Shown here: piece after piece, positions 18,452 through 26,969 of the stretch
Layout: every line of letters begins with the position of its first letter
Numbering within the stretch: position 1 is the stretch's first letter
NCBI GenBank assembly: GCA_047974745.1
Contig: JBKECO010000017.1
Span: forward strand, 1 to 64,000
DNA length: 64,000 nucleotides
Direction: 5' to 3'
Source: JBKECO01 sp047974745
GTDB lineage: Bacteria; Bacillota; Clostridia; Lachnospirales; Lachnospiraceae
Notes under the pieces: model-generated
What the model was told of the DNA's origin: nothing
The model's input: only the letters and a program-made list of their open reading frames with translations
Database searches by the model: none
Position numbers and translations under genes: made by a program

Positions 18452-19167
18452 GTGATAAATTGTTGTATATAAAAGAGCAATTTGAAAATTATAGCATCTC
18501 TTTGTCTGATATGCAGCTGGAGCAATTCTATCAGTTCTATGAGTTGCTGATTGAAAAAAACAAAGTTATGAATCTTACGGGAATTACTGATTTCGAGGAG
18601 GTCGTCGAGAAGCACTTCATTGATTCGGTTCTTCTTTGCCAAGTAATAAATTTAGATAAAAAGTTATTTGTGCTGGATCTCGGTACGGGAGCAGGATTTC
18701 CGGGAATTCCACTGAAAATAGTATTTCCAGAGTTGAATATTGTGCTGGCTGATTCCCTGAATAAAAGGATTAAATTTCTGGATGAGGTGATACTGTCATT
18801 GGAGTTGACGGATATCAGTACCAGGCATGGGAGAGCGGAGGAGCTGGCGCGGGATCCTTCCTTTCGGGAAAATTTCGAGCTGTGTATTTCAAGGGCTGTT
18901 TCAAATCTGTCGACTTTAGAAGAGTATTGCCTTCCCTTTGTTCAGATCGGAGGGAAATTTATTAGTTATAAATCTGGTGAAGTGGATCAGGAAGTCGAAT
19001 CTTCAAAGAAGGCATGCAGAGTATTAGGTGGAAATATGGAAAAAATATATCCTTTTACTCTAAAGAACAGTGAGAGTAAAAGGACATTTATAGTAATCAA
19101 TAAAGTTTCAAAAACGCCAAAGGCATATCCAAGAAAAGCCGGTACTCCCTCTAAAGTACCATTGTAG
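18448..19167 (+). CDS. rsmG: 16S rRNA (guanine527-N7)-methyltransferase RsmG (GidB)
   Basis: A 239-residue SAM-dependent methyltransferase. The SAM motif is LDLGTGAGFPGIPLKI (about residues 74-89), and SRAVSNLSTLEEY carries the family motif. It ends in a basic tail RKAGTPSKVPL typical of RsmG. It methylates G527 of 16S rRNA. Last gene of the mnmE-mnmG-rsmG unit, convergent with the next gene. Confidence 0.97.
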   Translation: MSDKLLYIKEQFENYSISLSDMQLEQFYQFYELLIEKNKVMNLTGITDFEEVVEKHFIDSVLLCQVINLDKKLFVLDLGTGAGFPGIPLKIVFPELNIVLADSLNKRIKFLDEVILSLELTDISTRHGRAEELARDPSFRENFELCISRAVSNLSTLEEYCLPFVQIGGKFISYKSGEVDQEVESSKKACRVLGGNMEKIYPFTLKNSESKRTFIVINKVSKTPKAYPRKAGTPSKVPL

Positions 19168-19202
19168 TGAGCTTTGATTCAGCGATCTGTCGTGTTATCA
19201 CC

Positions 19203-20153
19203 TCAGCTATTCAGAAAAGTCAAAATGATATGGTATAGCTTCTCAGCTTCTTCTAGCTGTGGCAGCTTTTTACAATTCGAAAGATATGCTGTCTCTATGG
19301 TCTTATTATATGCACTATAGGAATCTGCAATTCTGGACGCATCCAGGTCTTCTCGACTGCTGATAATGAAAATAGGATTCTCGATCTTTTTCAGTGCCTG
19401 GATAATATTGATATTGGTATAATTACCAAGTATACTTGCTGCAAGATATCTGCCATTACTATTATCAGAATGTGCGGATTCATAGTAGATATCCTTCATA
19501 CGATTTATCACAATGGCATTTTTAAAATAAAGATTTTCCACAAAGTAGGTCTCAATTCGTTTGGAGGAAAATGCCAGATTGTAGAGGAAAGTTCCAAGAA
19601 TTGGCAATTCCATAATTTTTTTCATCAGATCGGTCTGGGTCGATGGATTTGCTGCAAACTTTTCCAATGAAGAAGGGCAAAGCAGGAAAATACGATTCAT
19701 AATGGTATGTTCCATATTTGCTGCCATAAGTACAAAGGAAACAGAGTCACCAGACACTATGACATCACATTCATCATTAATTATAGTATGAATAAAATCG
19801 GTAATGAGCTGCACATACATATAATTCGTGTAGGTAAGGGCTGGTTTGGCAGAACGGCCGCACCCCAGAAGATCTAAGGTATACACTGTGTGATCCTGTG
19901 ACAGATGTTTTATCATATATGACCATTCAACGGAGGAGCTGGCTGGATCAAGATCATGAATGAGCAAGATCGGTGTGCCTTGACCTTGAACGGTGTAATA
20001 AATAGTTCCATGTCTCCAATCATACTGCTTTCCATCTGATTGTGTGAGTAAATTTTTTACATTAGATGTCATTTGAATAAATTTATTTATTCCATACATA
20101 CATCCGGCTGCAAGTGCTGAGAGTAACAAAAAGTGTTGAATATTTTTTTTCAT
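19203..20153 (-). CDS. Membrane-anchored alpha/beta hydrolase
   Basis: A 316-residue protein with a short N-terminal hydrophobic segment (about residues 7-23, signal or anchor) and an alpha/beta-hydrolase fold: oxyanion-region LLIHDLDP, the strand-turn DLLGCGRSAKP, a nucleophile elbow SGDSVS (Ser about 137), and a possible acid in SSREDLDA. The elbow has Ser where the second small Gly is usual, and HG of the oxyanion motif is HD. Substrate unknown. It reads against the replication direction and is divergent from the sensor kinase. Confidence 0.75.
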   Translation of the reverse strand: MKKNIQHFLLLSALAAGCMYGINKFIQMTSNVKNLLTQSDGKQYDWRHGTIYYTVQGQGTPILLIHDLDPASSSVEWSYMIKHLSQDHTVYTLDLLGCGRSAKPALTYTNYMYVQLITDFIHTIINDECDVIVSGDSVSFVLMAANMEHTIMNRIFLLCPSSLEKFAANPSTQTDLMKKIMELPILGTFLYNLAFSSKRIETYFVENLYFKNAIVINRMKDIYYESAHSDNSNGRYLAASILGNYTNINIIQALKKIENPIFIISSREDLDASRIADSYSAYNKTIETAYLSNCKKLPQLEEAEKLYHIILTFLNS

Positions 20154-20335
20154 GAGGACCTCCTGAATGACCTTTTCTAAGTTGTCTGAAGCGAACTATC
20201 TCGAGAAGTTTTATGAGACCTATTATTATTATAAGCGAAAAGTGTGTATACTACAAATGGTAGTAAAAAACTTTTCTTTTAGTTGTGAATGAAGTAAACT
20301 GTAACTGTATAGAACATTATTTTCATGGAGGCGCC

Positions 20336-21373
20336 ATGCTTGTTAAATATCTAGAAGAATTATTGCAAAGTATGATTGAGGATCATAAACTTCAGGAAAA
20401 AAAATTGTTGAAAATCCAGCGGTCTTTCGAAGATAAAGAGAAAATAATTATTAGTCTGCGAAATCAATATCAAACAGATTTTTTATCGCCGCAAATGAAT
20501 ATACCGGAACAGGTACGCTGCCAGATCGAAGAGAATGAAAAGCAGCAAAAAGCAATACTCGATTTATTTGAAGCTCAGGAAATTGAGATCAGAAATACCG
20601 AAGTAAAGATCGATGAGTTAAAAAGTGTATTAAAAATAGCTAAGAACAACCAGGAAGCCAGAGATAAGCTTGTTCATAGGAAGCGAATAGATGAGCATGA
20701 TATTTACCGTTTGAAAATTCTAGAAATACAGGAAATGGAGAGGCAGAGAATTGCCCGTGAACTTCATGATTCTTCTGTACAGAGCATTACTGGTTTGATT
20801 TATAAAACGGAATTATGTTCTAAATTGATCGATATAGATCCAATTCGGTGTAGAATGGAACTGATTCGTATTTCGAATACAATGCAGGAAGTCATAGATG
20901 AAATGAGACAGATGATCTATGATCTGCGACCAATGTCTTTTGATGATATTGGCTTTGAAATAAGTTTAGAAAAAATTATTTCTAAAATAGTGGATGGAAC
21001 CACTATAAAAGCGGATCTAAAGGTAGTTGGTAATCCTTGCACTGTAAATCCTATTATTGCTATTACAATAGTAAGAATAATTCAGGAAGCATGCAACAAT
21101 GCCGTGAAGTATGCAGAATGTAAGCAGATAAAAGCGAATATCGAATATCGTGATAAAAAATTATTTATAGAAATCAGTGATGATGGAAAAGGTTTTGATG
21201 TAGGACAGGAGTTAGAATTAAAAGATGATAATTCTGGATTTGGGCTTTCATCGATGAGAGAAAGAGTCTATCTGCTATCCGGTGAAATTAAGATTCAATC
21301 AGAAATGTCAAGGGGAACAAAGATTTTTATTCAAATTCCAATTTGTGAGGAGGAGTTGGCAAATGTCGATTAG
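20336..21373 (+). CDS. Soluble DegS-like sensor histidine kinase (HisKA_3)
   Basis: About 345 residues with no membrane segment. The N-terminal 130 residues are a charged coiled coil, then the HisKA_3 phospho-acceptor box ERQRIARELHDSSVQS, the ATPase N-box QEACNNAVKYAE, and the G-boxes DDGKGFD and GFGLSSMRERV. This is the architecture of DegS, which senses intracellular signals. I start at ATG 20336 after GGAGG; a GTG 17 codons earlier is possible. It overlaps the response regulator by 11 bp. Confidence 0.88.
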   Translation: MLVKYLEELLQSMIEDHKLQEKKLLKIQRSFEDKEKIIISLRNQYQTDFLSPQMNIPEQVRCQIEENEKQQKAILDLFEAQEIEIRNTEVKIDELKSVLKIAKNNQEARDKLVHRKRIDEHDIYRLKILEIQEMERQRIARELHDSSVQSITGLIYKTELCSKLIDIDPIRCRMELIRISNTMQEVIDEMRQMIYDLRPMSFDDIGFEISLEKIISKIVDGTTIKADLKVVGNPCTVNPIIAITIVRIIQEACNNAVKYAECKQIKANIEYRDKKLFIEISDDGKGFDVGQELELKDDNSGFGLSSMRERVYLLSGEIKIQSEMSRGTKIFIQIPICEEELANVD

Positions 21374-22004
21374 AGTTATGATAACGGATGATCATTCATT
21401 AGTTCGTGAAGGAATCAAACAGCTTTTAGAATTGAATGGAGATTTTATCATTGTTGCAGAAGCTAGTGATGGTGAGGATTGCTTAATGAAATTGCCGGTG
21501 ATAAAGCCAGATGTATTGCTGTTAGATATTAATATGCCAAAAAAAAATGGATTAGAAGTATTAAAAATTCTAAAAAGCAGCCATAGCAAAACAAAGGTCA
21601 TTATTCTGACTGTGCACAATGAAATTGAATACTTACTAAAGGCAGTTGAATTGGGAATTAATGGATATTTACTTAAGGATTCAAAATCGCAAGAATTGAA
21701 AAAGGCAATTTTGGCGGTTTACAATAATGATACATATATACAGCCTAGTCTCATACCTTTGTTGAATGCAAAGATGCTGTTAAAAGATAGTGACTATATG
21801 AAAATAGATAGTTTGACACGAAGAGAAATGGATGTTTTAAAGGATATGGCAATTGGAATGTATAATAAGGAAATTGCTGCTAAACTAAATATATCAGAGA
21901 GAACAGTAAAAAATCACATTTCTAATATTTTTAAAAAAATAAATGTTTCAGATCGGACGCAAGCTGCAGTTTTCGCAATAAGAAATAACCTTATAGAAAT
22001 CTAA
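21363..22004 (+). CDS. NarL/DegU-family response regulator
   Basis: About 213 residues: a receiver domain (acidic pocket DD at 9-10, phospho-acceptor Asp in LLLDINMPKKNG, Lys in LLKDSKS) and a C-terminal LuxR-type helix-turn-helix (LTRREMDVLKDMA...ISERTVKNHISNIFKKI). The ATG at 21363 has GGAGGAG upstream and overlaps the kinase end, showing coupling. Targets are not evident; the divergent hydrolase and the gene's own promoter are candidates. Confidence 0.92.
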   Translation: MSIRVMITDDHSLVREGIKQLLELNGDFIIVAEASDGEDCLMKLPVIKPDVLLLDINMPKKNGLEVLKILKSSHSKTKVIILTVHNEIEYLLKAVELGINGYLLKDSKSQELKKAILAVYNNDTYIQPSLIPLLNAKMLLKDSDYMKIDSLTRREMDVLKDMAIGMYNKEIAAKLNISERTVKNHISNIFKKINVSDRTQAAVFAIRNNLIEI

Positions 22005-22081
22005 CGACCTGATATTTCCATCAAGTGAATCTCTTTTCCTTGCCATCTTCACTCCAACTATACAGCACGATACAAATTTAA

Positions 22082-22112
22082 AACTGCTGGACTAAAATTA
22101 TGTCCAGCAGTT
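22082..22112 (-). terminator. Perfect 11-bp hairpin, probable leftward terminator
   Basis: AACTGCTGGAC (22082-22092) and GTCCAGCAGTT (22102-22112) pair perfectly around a 9-nt loop. Read leftwards, the stem is followed by TTTTAAATTTG, a modest T-rich tail. It lies 78 bp after the response regulator stop and may act for that gene too, although the rightward side lacks a T-run. Confidence 0.6.
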
Positions 22113-22118
22113 ATCTTG

Positions 22119-22190
22119 CTACATATCATCCCTTATCGCTCCCACAAAGTCATATGCTCCTTTTGTTTTTTTATCATTGTTTTCATCCAT
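22119..22190 (-). CDS. Possible 23-residue small protein
   Basis: On the minus strand an ATG (22188-22190) with GAGG 6 nt upstream opens MDENNDKKTKGAYDFVGAIR followed by DDM and TAG. A hairpin terminator starts 6 nt beyond the stop. The N-terminal half is charged and the rest mixed. I do not recognise it. Site, size and terminator suggest a short transcript, but without homologues chance cannot be excluded. The surrounding 22005-22570 gap otherwise holds only parS. Confidence 0.3.
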   Translation of the reverse strand: MDENNDKKTKGAYDFVGAIRDDM

Positions 22191-22403
22191 TTATAACCTC
22201 ATTTTTCTTTTTGGTTTTATTATTGTTTTGTTTCTATTGATTTACTTGTGATTTGGTATCATATTTGCAAAAGGCGCCTATAGATACTGGTTTCGTAGTG
22301 ATTTGAAATACAAAAAATCAATACCAAGAACTTAGTTTATTTGCACATGCATTTTAGTATCTGAACCAATTTATATCATAAGGAATCAGATAGTAAGGAT
22401 TTA

Positions 22404-22419
22404 TGTTTCACGTGAAACA
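22404..22419. promoter_or_regulatory. parS: parS centromere site
   Basis: TGTTTCACGTGAAACA is a perfect 16-bp palindrome identical to the Bacillus/Firmicutes parS consensus, extended to 18 bp by flanking A and T. It lies 150 bp upstream of parA and 10 kb from oriC. It is the expected ParB loading site for origin segregation and SMC recruitment. Confidence 0.97.
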
Positions 22420-22570
22420 TTTGATGTATTAGATGAAAGATGCAAATGACCTAGTATCATTTTACATATGTTTAATGAGAATAGCTAGTATAATTTCACA
22501 ATATGTATATGGTATATTAAAACATAAAATGATATAATAAAATCTACTGTTGAAAAGAAAGGACATAATA

Positions 22571-23338
22571 ATGAGCAGAACAATCGCAGTTGCGAACCAG
22601 AAAGGCGGGGTTGGAAAAACCACAACCGCAATAAATTTATCATCTTGTCTGGCCGAAACCGGAAAGAAGGTTCTGACAATAGATATTGATCCACAGGGAA
22701 ATACATCGAGTGGATTGGGTATTGAAAAGAATGCGGTTGAAAACACAGTATATGAACTAATGCTCGGAGAGTGTACAATCAGAGAATGCATGATGCCAAC
22801 GAAGTTCGACAATCTAACAATAATTCCATCGAATGTTAATTTGGCAGGTGCAGAAATTGAGTTACTTGGCATAAAAGATAAAGAATACATTTTAAAGGGT
22901 GCAGTGGACTATATAAAAGATGACTTTGATTTTATAATCATTGACTGTCCTCCTTCTTTAAATATGCTTACTGTAAATGCAATGACAACTGCCGATTCTG
23001 TAATTGTACCGATTCAATGCGAGTATTATGCATTGGAAGGATTGAGTCAGTTGATTCATACAATAAACTTGGTTCAACAGCGTTTGAATCCACATCTTCA
23101 GCTGGAAGGAGTGGTCTTTACAATGTATGATGCAAGAACAAATCTTTCTCTCCAAGTCGTTGAGACAGTGAAGAATAATCTTGATACAACAATATATAAG
23201 ACAATTATCCCAAGAAGTGTTCGTTTGGCTGAAGCTCCGAGTCATGGACTTCCGATAAATCACTATGATCCAAAGTCAACAGGATCTGAAAGTTATAGAA
23301 TGTTAGCACTTGAAGTTATCGATAGAAAGGACATTTAA
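22571..23338 (+). CDS. parA: Chromosome partitioning ATPase ParA (Soj)
   Basis: A 255-residue deviant Walker A ATPase: KGGVGKTTTAINLSS near the N-terminus, FIIIDCPPSL as Walker B, and the DNA-binding basic C-terminal region of Soj. I start at ATG 22571 (MSRTIAVANQ) after AGAAAGGA. ParA-ATP dimers on the nucleoid are driven by ParB at parS. The stop is 5 bp before parB. Confidence 0.96.
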   Translation: MSRTIAVANQKGGVGKTTTAINLSSCLAETGKKVLTIDIDPQGNTSSGLGIEKNAVENTVYELMLGECTIRECMMPTKFDNLTIIPSNVNLAGAEIELLGIKDKEYILKGAVDYIKDDFDFIIIDCPPSLNMLTVNAMTTADSVIVPIQCEYYALEGLSQLIHTINLVQQRLNPHLQLEGVVFTMYDARTNLSLQVVETVKNNLDTTIYKTIIPRSVRLAEAPSHGLPINHYDPKSTGSESYRMLALEVIDRKDI

Positions 23339-23342
23339 TAGT

Positions 23343-24263
23343 ATGGCAGCAAAAAAAGGTGGTTTAGGTAAGGGACTTGATTCACTAATACCCAAAAAGA
23401 ACGAGGAAGCCCTGAATGGACTTTCAATGACAACTTCAGCAAATCCCATAAATGATAAAAGTGTTTTATATATGGATATTAATTTAGTAGAGCCAAACAA
23501 AAGTCAGCCTAGAACAACCTTTGATGAGGATGCACTGGTAGAACTTTCAGAATCGATCAAGCAGGTAGGAATACTGCAGCCGATCATAGTACAGAAGAAA
23601 GATAATTATTTTGAAATAATCGCGGGGGAAAGACGCTGGCGTGCTGCAAAAATAGTCAAGCTAAAGGAAGTTCCAGTCATCGTTAAGGATCTTACACCAC
23701 AGCAGGTACTAGAAATATCTTTAATTGAAAATATTCAAAGAGAGAATTTGAATCCGATCGAAGAAGCAATTGCATTTAAGAGCCTGTTAGAGGAATTTGA
23801 TCTAAAACAGGATGAAGTGGCTGAGAGAGTTTCAAAGAGCCGTGCAGCAGTCACAAATTCAATGAGGTTATTGAAATTGTCTACAGAAGTACAGCAGATG
23901 TTAATTGATGATATGTTGACAACTGGTCATGCACGAGCTTTGCTGGCAATAAAAAATGATGCACTTCAGCATCAAACAGCTTTGAAAATATTTGATGAGA
24001 ACCTAAGCGTTCGAGAGTCAGAAAAACTGATCAAGAAAATGACAACCGAATCAAAAAAAGAATTGCCAAAGGTCAGTACAGCAGATGATGAAAGAATGAA
24101 TGTCATTTACCGTGATATGGAAGAAAAAATAAAGACAGTATTGGGTACAAAGGTTCAGATCAAGAAAAAGAACTGGGAAAAAGGAAGCATAGAAATAGAA
24201 TATTATTCACAAGACGAATTGAGCCGCATTATTGATATGCTGGAGAGTGTACATCACAATTAA
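23343..24263 (+). CDS. parB: Chromosome partitioning protein ParB (Spo0J)
   Basis: About 306 residues. It has the typical N-terminal ParA-stimulating stretch AAKKGGLGKGLDSLIP, the ParB/Srx CTP-binding domain with GERRWRAAK (about 98-106) and ENIQRENLNPIEEA, then a helix-turn-helix for parS (KSRAAVTNSMRLLKL) and a C-terminal dimerisation domain. I start at ATG 23343, downstream of parA; the longer frame would overlap it. Confidence 0.96.
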   Translation: MAAKKGGLGKGLDSLIPKKNEEALNGLSMTTSANPINDKSVLYMDINLVEPNKSQPRTTFDEDALVELSESIKQVGILQPIIVQKKDNYFEIIAGERRWRAAKIVKLKEVPVIVKDLTPQQVLEISLIENIQRENLNPIEEAIAFKSLLEEFDLKQDEVAERVSKSRAAVTNSMRLLKLSTEVQQMLIDDMLTTGHARALLAIKNDALQHQTALKIFDENLSVRESEKLIKKMTTESKKELPKVSTADDERMNVIYRDMEEKIKTVLGTKVQIKKKNWEKGSIEIEYYSQDELSRIIDMLESVHHN

Positions 24264-24278
24264 GAGAAGGAAAATCAA

Positions 24279-24779
24279 ATGATTGAAAATTATATTGGGA
24301 TAGATTCGGATTTTATTTTAATTGGAATAGGGGGAATTGCACTAGTTCTCCTTGTAATTTGTATTATCAATGCAGTAACGCTCCGAAAGATGAAAAAAAA
24401 TTATAAACAATTTATGAAGGATAAGGATGGCCAGTCGTTGGAAGAGCTAATTGTTGGAAAATTGGATTTGATCGACGGTTTAACAACACTAAGTGGCAAG
24501 AACGAGAAAGAGATAGCAGCTGTAAAAGAAAATCTGAAAACAGCCTATCAAAAAGCAGGATTGATTAAGTACGATGCATTCCATGAAATGGGCGGGAAAC
24601 TCAGTTTTACATTGGCATTGCTGACAGAAGAAAATGATGGATTTGTAATGAATGCAATGCACAGCAGAGAAGGATGTTATACATATATTAAAGAAATCAT
24701 TGCGGGAAATTCAATCATTGCTCTTGGAGAAGAGGAAAAGGAAGCATTGGATATGGCACTCAATAACAAACTCAAATAG
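24279..24779 (+). CDS. DUF4446 family membrane protein
   Basis: A 166-residue protein with one N-terminal transmembrane segment (about residues 10-30), a charged region, and a C-terminal domain with YDAFHEMGGKLSFTLALL, the hallmark of DUF4446. This family commonly follows parAB in Clostridia. Function unknown. It is 15 bp after parB and shares its operon. Confidence 0.85.
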   Translation: MIENYIGIDSDFILIGIGGIALVLLVICIINAVTLRKMKKNYKQFMKDKDGQSLEELIVGKLDLIDGLTTLSGKNEKEIAAVKENLKTAYQKAGLIKYDAFHEMGGKLSFTLALLTEENDGFVMNAMHSREGCYTYIKEIIAGNSIIALGEEEKEALDMALNNKLK

Positions 24780-24790
24780 AATACAAACAT

Positions 24791-25819
24791 ATGATAGATG
24801 TGAAAAATTTAAAGGGTGGAGAGATTATTTCCACTCCGATCCTTTCCGATAATGGAAGTATTTTAATACCTGAGGGAACAGAGCTAAAGAAGGAGTACAT
24901 TGATCTTTTGCTTGCCCTTAATATTCAAAAAATAGATATCAAAGAGAATAGCAACTATTTAAAGGAAAATATTCTGATAAGCCCAGAGAAAAGAGCATAT
25001 TTTGTAGATCGTATTCAAAAAGTATTAGAACAGCATGTGTACACACAAAAGAACTCCTTGAAGGAGATACAAACGATTGCAGATGAGATAATTAATTATG
25101 TAAACTCAGAAATCAGTTCTGGACATATCTATGAATACCCATTAAGGAAAAGCAACTTATATGAGCATTCCTTTATGGTCTGTCTTGTTTCGCTCATTAT
25201 TGCAAAAAAAATGAATCTAAGCGAAGTAGAAATGAAAAAAATAGCAGAGGCAGCTCTTTTGCATGATATAGGGATTCGCTATATTACAGTGCCGTTTGAA
25301 AATAAAAATGTTGAACAAATGAATGCTTCGGATGCCTTTGAATTCAAAAAGCATACTGTACTTGGCTATTCGGCATTAGAGCATGAAGAATGGATCACCC
25401 GAGATGTAAAAGATATTTTGCTGATGCACCATGAAAAAATTGATGGAAGCGGATTTCCTATGAAACGTAGAGATCTGAGCCTGAATTGTAAAATAATTCA
25501 AATTTGCGATGTTTTCAATAGTATGCTCTCAGGAACAGAAGCAAAAAGCAGGCCTATGGAGGATGCATTTCAGGAATTCGAGCGAATGAAAGGTATCAAA
25601 TACGATGAAATATGTCTGGATTATCTATTTCAATGTATTTCCAGGTATCCGATCGGTGCAAAAGTAATAACAAATCGGATGGAAAGTGGTATCGTAATAG
25701 AACAGACAGATAATTCTGAAAGACCAATTATTATGTCAACCGAAAAAAAGTCTATTGAGCCACATATCATTGATACATCAAAGGAATCCGGAGTATGGAT
25801 AACCGGACTTGTCCATTAA
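24791..25819 (+). CDS. HD-GYP domain protein (putative cyclic-di-nucleotide phosphodiesterase)
   Basis: A 342-residue protein without membrane segments. The N-terminal 100 residues match the small pre-domain seen in such proteins (GGEIISTPILSDNGSILIPEGTEL). HD residues are in ALLHDIGI (about 157), with HHEKIDGSGFP downstream (about 214-224), so the GYP motif reads GFP. The motif set supports c-di-GMP (or related) hydrolysis, but the Tyr change makes activity uncertain. It is 11 bp after the DUF4446 gene. Confidence 0.82.
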   Translation: MIDVKNLKGGEIISTPILSDNGSILIPEGTELKKEYIDLLLALNIQKIDIKENSNYLKENILISPEKRAYFVDRIQKVLEQHVYTQKNSLKEIQTIADEIINYVNSEISSGHIYEYPLRKSNLYEHSFMVCLVSLIIAKKMNLSEVEMKKIAEAALLHDIGIRYITVPFENKNVEQMNASDAFEFKKHTVLGYSALEHEEWITRDVKDILLMHHEKIDGSGFPMKRRDLSLNCKIIQICDVFNSMLSGTEAKSRPMEDAFQEFERMKGIKYDEICLDYLFQCISRYPIGAKVITNRMESGIVIEQTDNSERPIIMSTEKKSIEPHIIDTSKESGVWITGLVH

Positions 25820-25849
25820 GAACGGATGACAGAATAGAAAGAGGAATAC

Positions 25850-26737
25850 ATGCATAGTTTTCTTGAAGCTATCGGTTTTTACAAAATCAAAAAAGAAAAA
25901 CTTAATGAAATATTAGATGATATCATTCAAAATCCAGAATATATGGAGACTGGGAAGGATTCATCACAGAATGAATTTGTTACGCTCTCAAAGAACTATG
26001 GCGAATCTTTTGGGATTCGAGTTTGCGGAAGCTATTTGGACAACGATGAGTTTCGTATGGATTTTTACTATCCCTATTTTATTGGCAGTGGATCAATGAG
26101 TGAAAAGAGCGTTGAAATAGAAAAGCATGCGGAAAAAGAGTCGTATGCAGCAATTTGTGATGATATTAAAATCGGAGTGATATTGATTTTTTATGTACAG
26201 AATGTGAATGACTGCTTACAAGAGCTACAGCGAACCAAGAACGAGACCAAAGAATTTCAAAATGTAGCAGTGACATTATCAGCACTTAGTCTGAGTGGGA
26301 AAATACTTCTTCCTATTTTAAAGACAGAGAAGCAAATCAGAAATTCGGACCGTCTTTTTCAGGAAAGAACGAACCTGATAGCAGCAGCAAGAGATGGAGA
26401 TGAAGAGGCGATCGAAAGTCTTACACTCGAAGATATCGACACCTATTCGAAGCTATCAAGACGAGTAATGAATGAAGATGTCCTGAGTATTGTTGACACC
26501 TACTTTATGCCTTATGGAATTGAGAGTGACCAGTACTCCATTATGGGAGAGATCATCAACTGCTACCAGATCGAGAATAAAGTAACCAATGAGCAGCTTT
26601 ATGTGATCACTGTTGATGCAAATGATCTGATTTATGATGTGTGTATTAACAAAAGAGACCTGATGGGTGAGCCCCAGATCGGAAGAAGATTTAAAGGGAA
26701 TATATGGATGCAGGGTACTATTCATTTTGAATCCTAA
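25850..26737 (+). CDS. DUF3881 family protein
   Basis: A 295-residue soluble protein with the characteristic opening MHSFLEAIGFYKIKKEKLNE. DUF3881 is found mainly in Lachnospiraceae and its function is unknown. It contains an acidic mid-section and no obvious catalytic motif. A GAGG site precedes the ATG. It closes the parAB downstream run, followed by tRNA-Arg. Confidence 0.82.
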   Translation: MHSFLEAIGFYKIKKEKLNEILDDIIQNPEYMETGKDSSQNEFVTLSKNYGESFGIRVCGSYLDNDEFRMDFYYPYFIGSGSMSEKSVEIEKHAEKESYAAICDDIKIGVILIFYVQNVNDCLQELQRTKNETKEFQNVAVTLSALSLSGKILLPILKTEKQIRNSDRLFQERTNLIAAARDGDEEAIESLTLEDIDTYSKLSRRVMNEDVLSIVDTYFMPYGIESDQYSIMGEIINCYQIENKVTNEQLYVITVDANDLIYDVCINKRDLMGEPQIGRRFKGNIWMQGTIHFES

Positions 26738-26750
26738 AATATTTATGGGA

Positions 26751-26779
26751 TTGCTTTTTCTATATCATCATGATAGAAT
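26751..26779 (+). promoter_or_regulatory. Putative tRNA-Arg promoter
   Basis: TTGCTT (26751-26756) and TAGAAT (26774-26779) with a 17-nt spacer, 9 bp before the mature tRNA 5' end. Confidence 0.55.
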
Positions 26780-26788
26780 TTAAAAAGT

Positions 26789-26860
26789 GTTCTCATAGTT
26801 AAGTGGATATAACAGGGACCTCCTAAGTCTCAGTCCCCAGTTCGACTCTGGGTGAGAACG
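26789..26860 (+). tRNA. tRNA-Arg (anticodon CCT)
   Basis: A 72-nt cloverleaf: acceptor GTTCTCA/TGAGAAC, D arm, anticodon stem GGGAC/GTCTC around CTCCTAA, T arm CCCAG/CTGGG. It reads AGG. Discriminator G; CCA not encoded. A strong terminator starts 7 nt downstream. Confidence 0.95.
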
Positions 26861-26866
26861 TATCAG

Positions 26867-26901
26867 AAGTGCTGCTATCATTTGATGGCGGCACTTTTTT
26901 C
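26867..26901 (+). terminator. Intrinsic terminator after tRNA-Arg
   Basis: A stem of about 12-13 bp (AAGTGCTGCTATC with GATGGCGGCACTT, containing G-U pairs) is followed by TTTTTTC. Confidence 0.9.
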
Positions 26902-26969
26902 TTTTCTTTCAGAATCATCTATGCTAAAATCTATTCTATAAATCTAGATTTAAACTGGGGGATAAAGTT

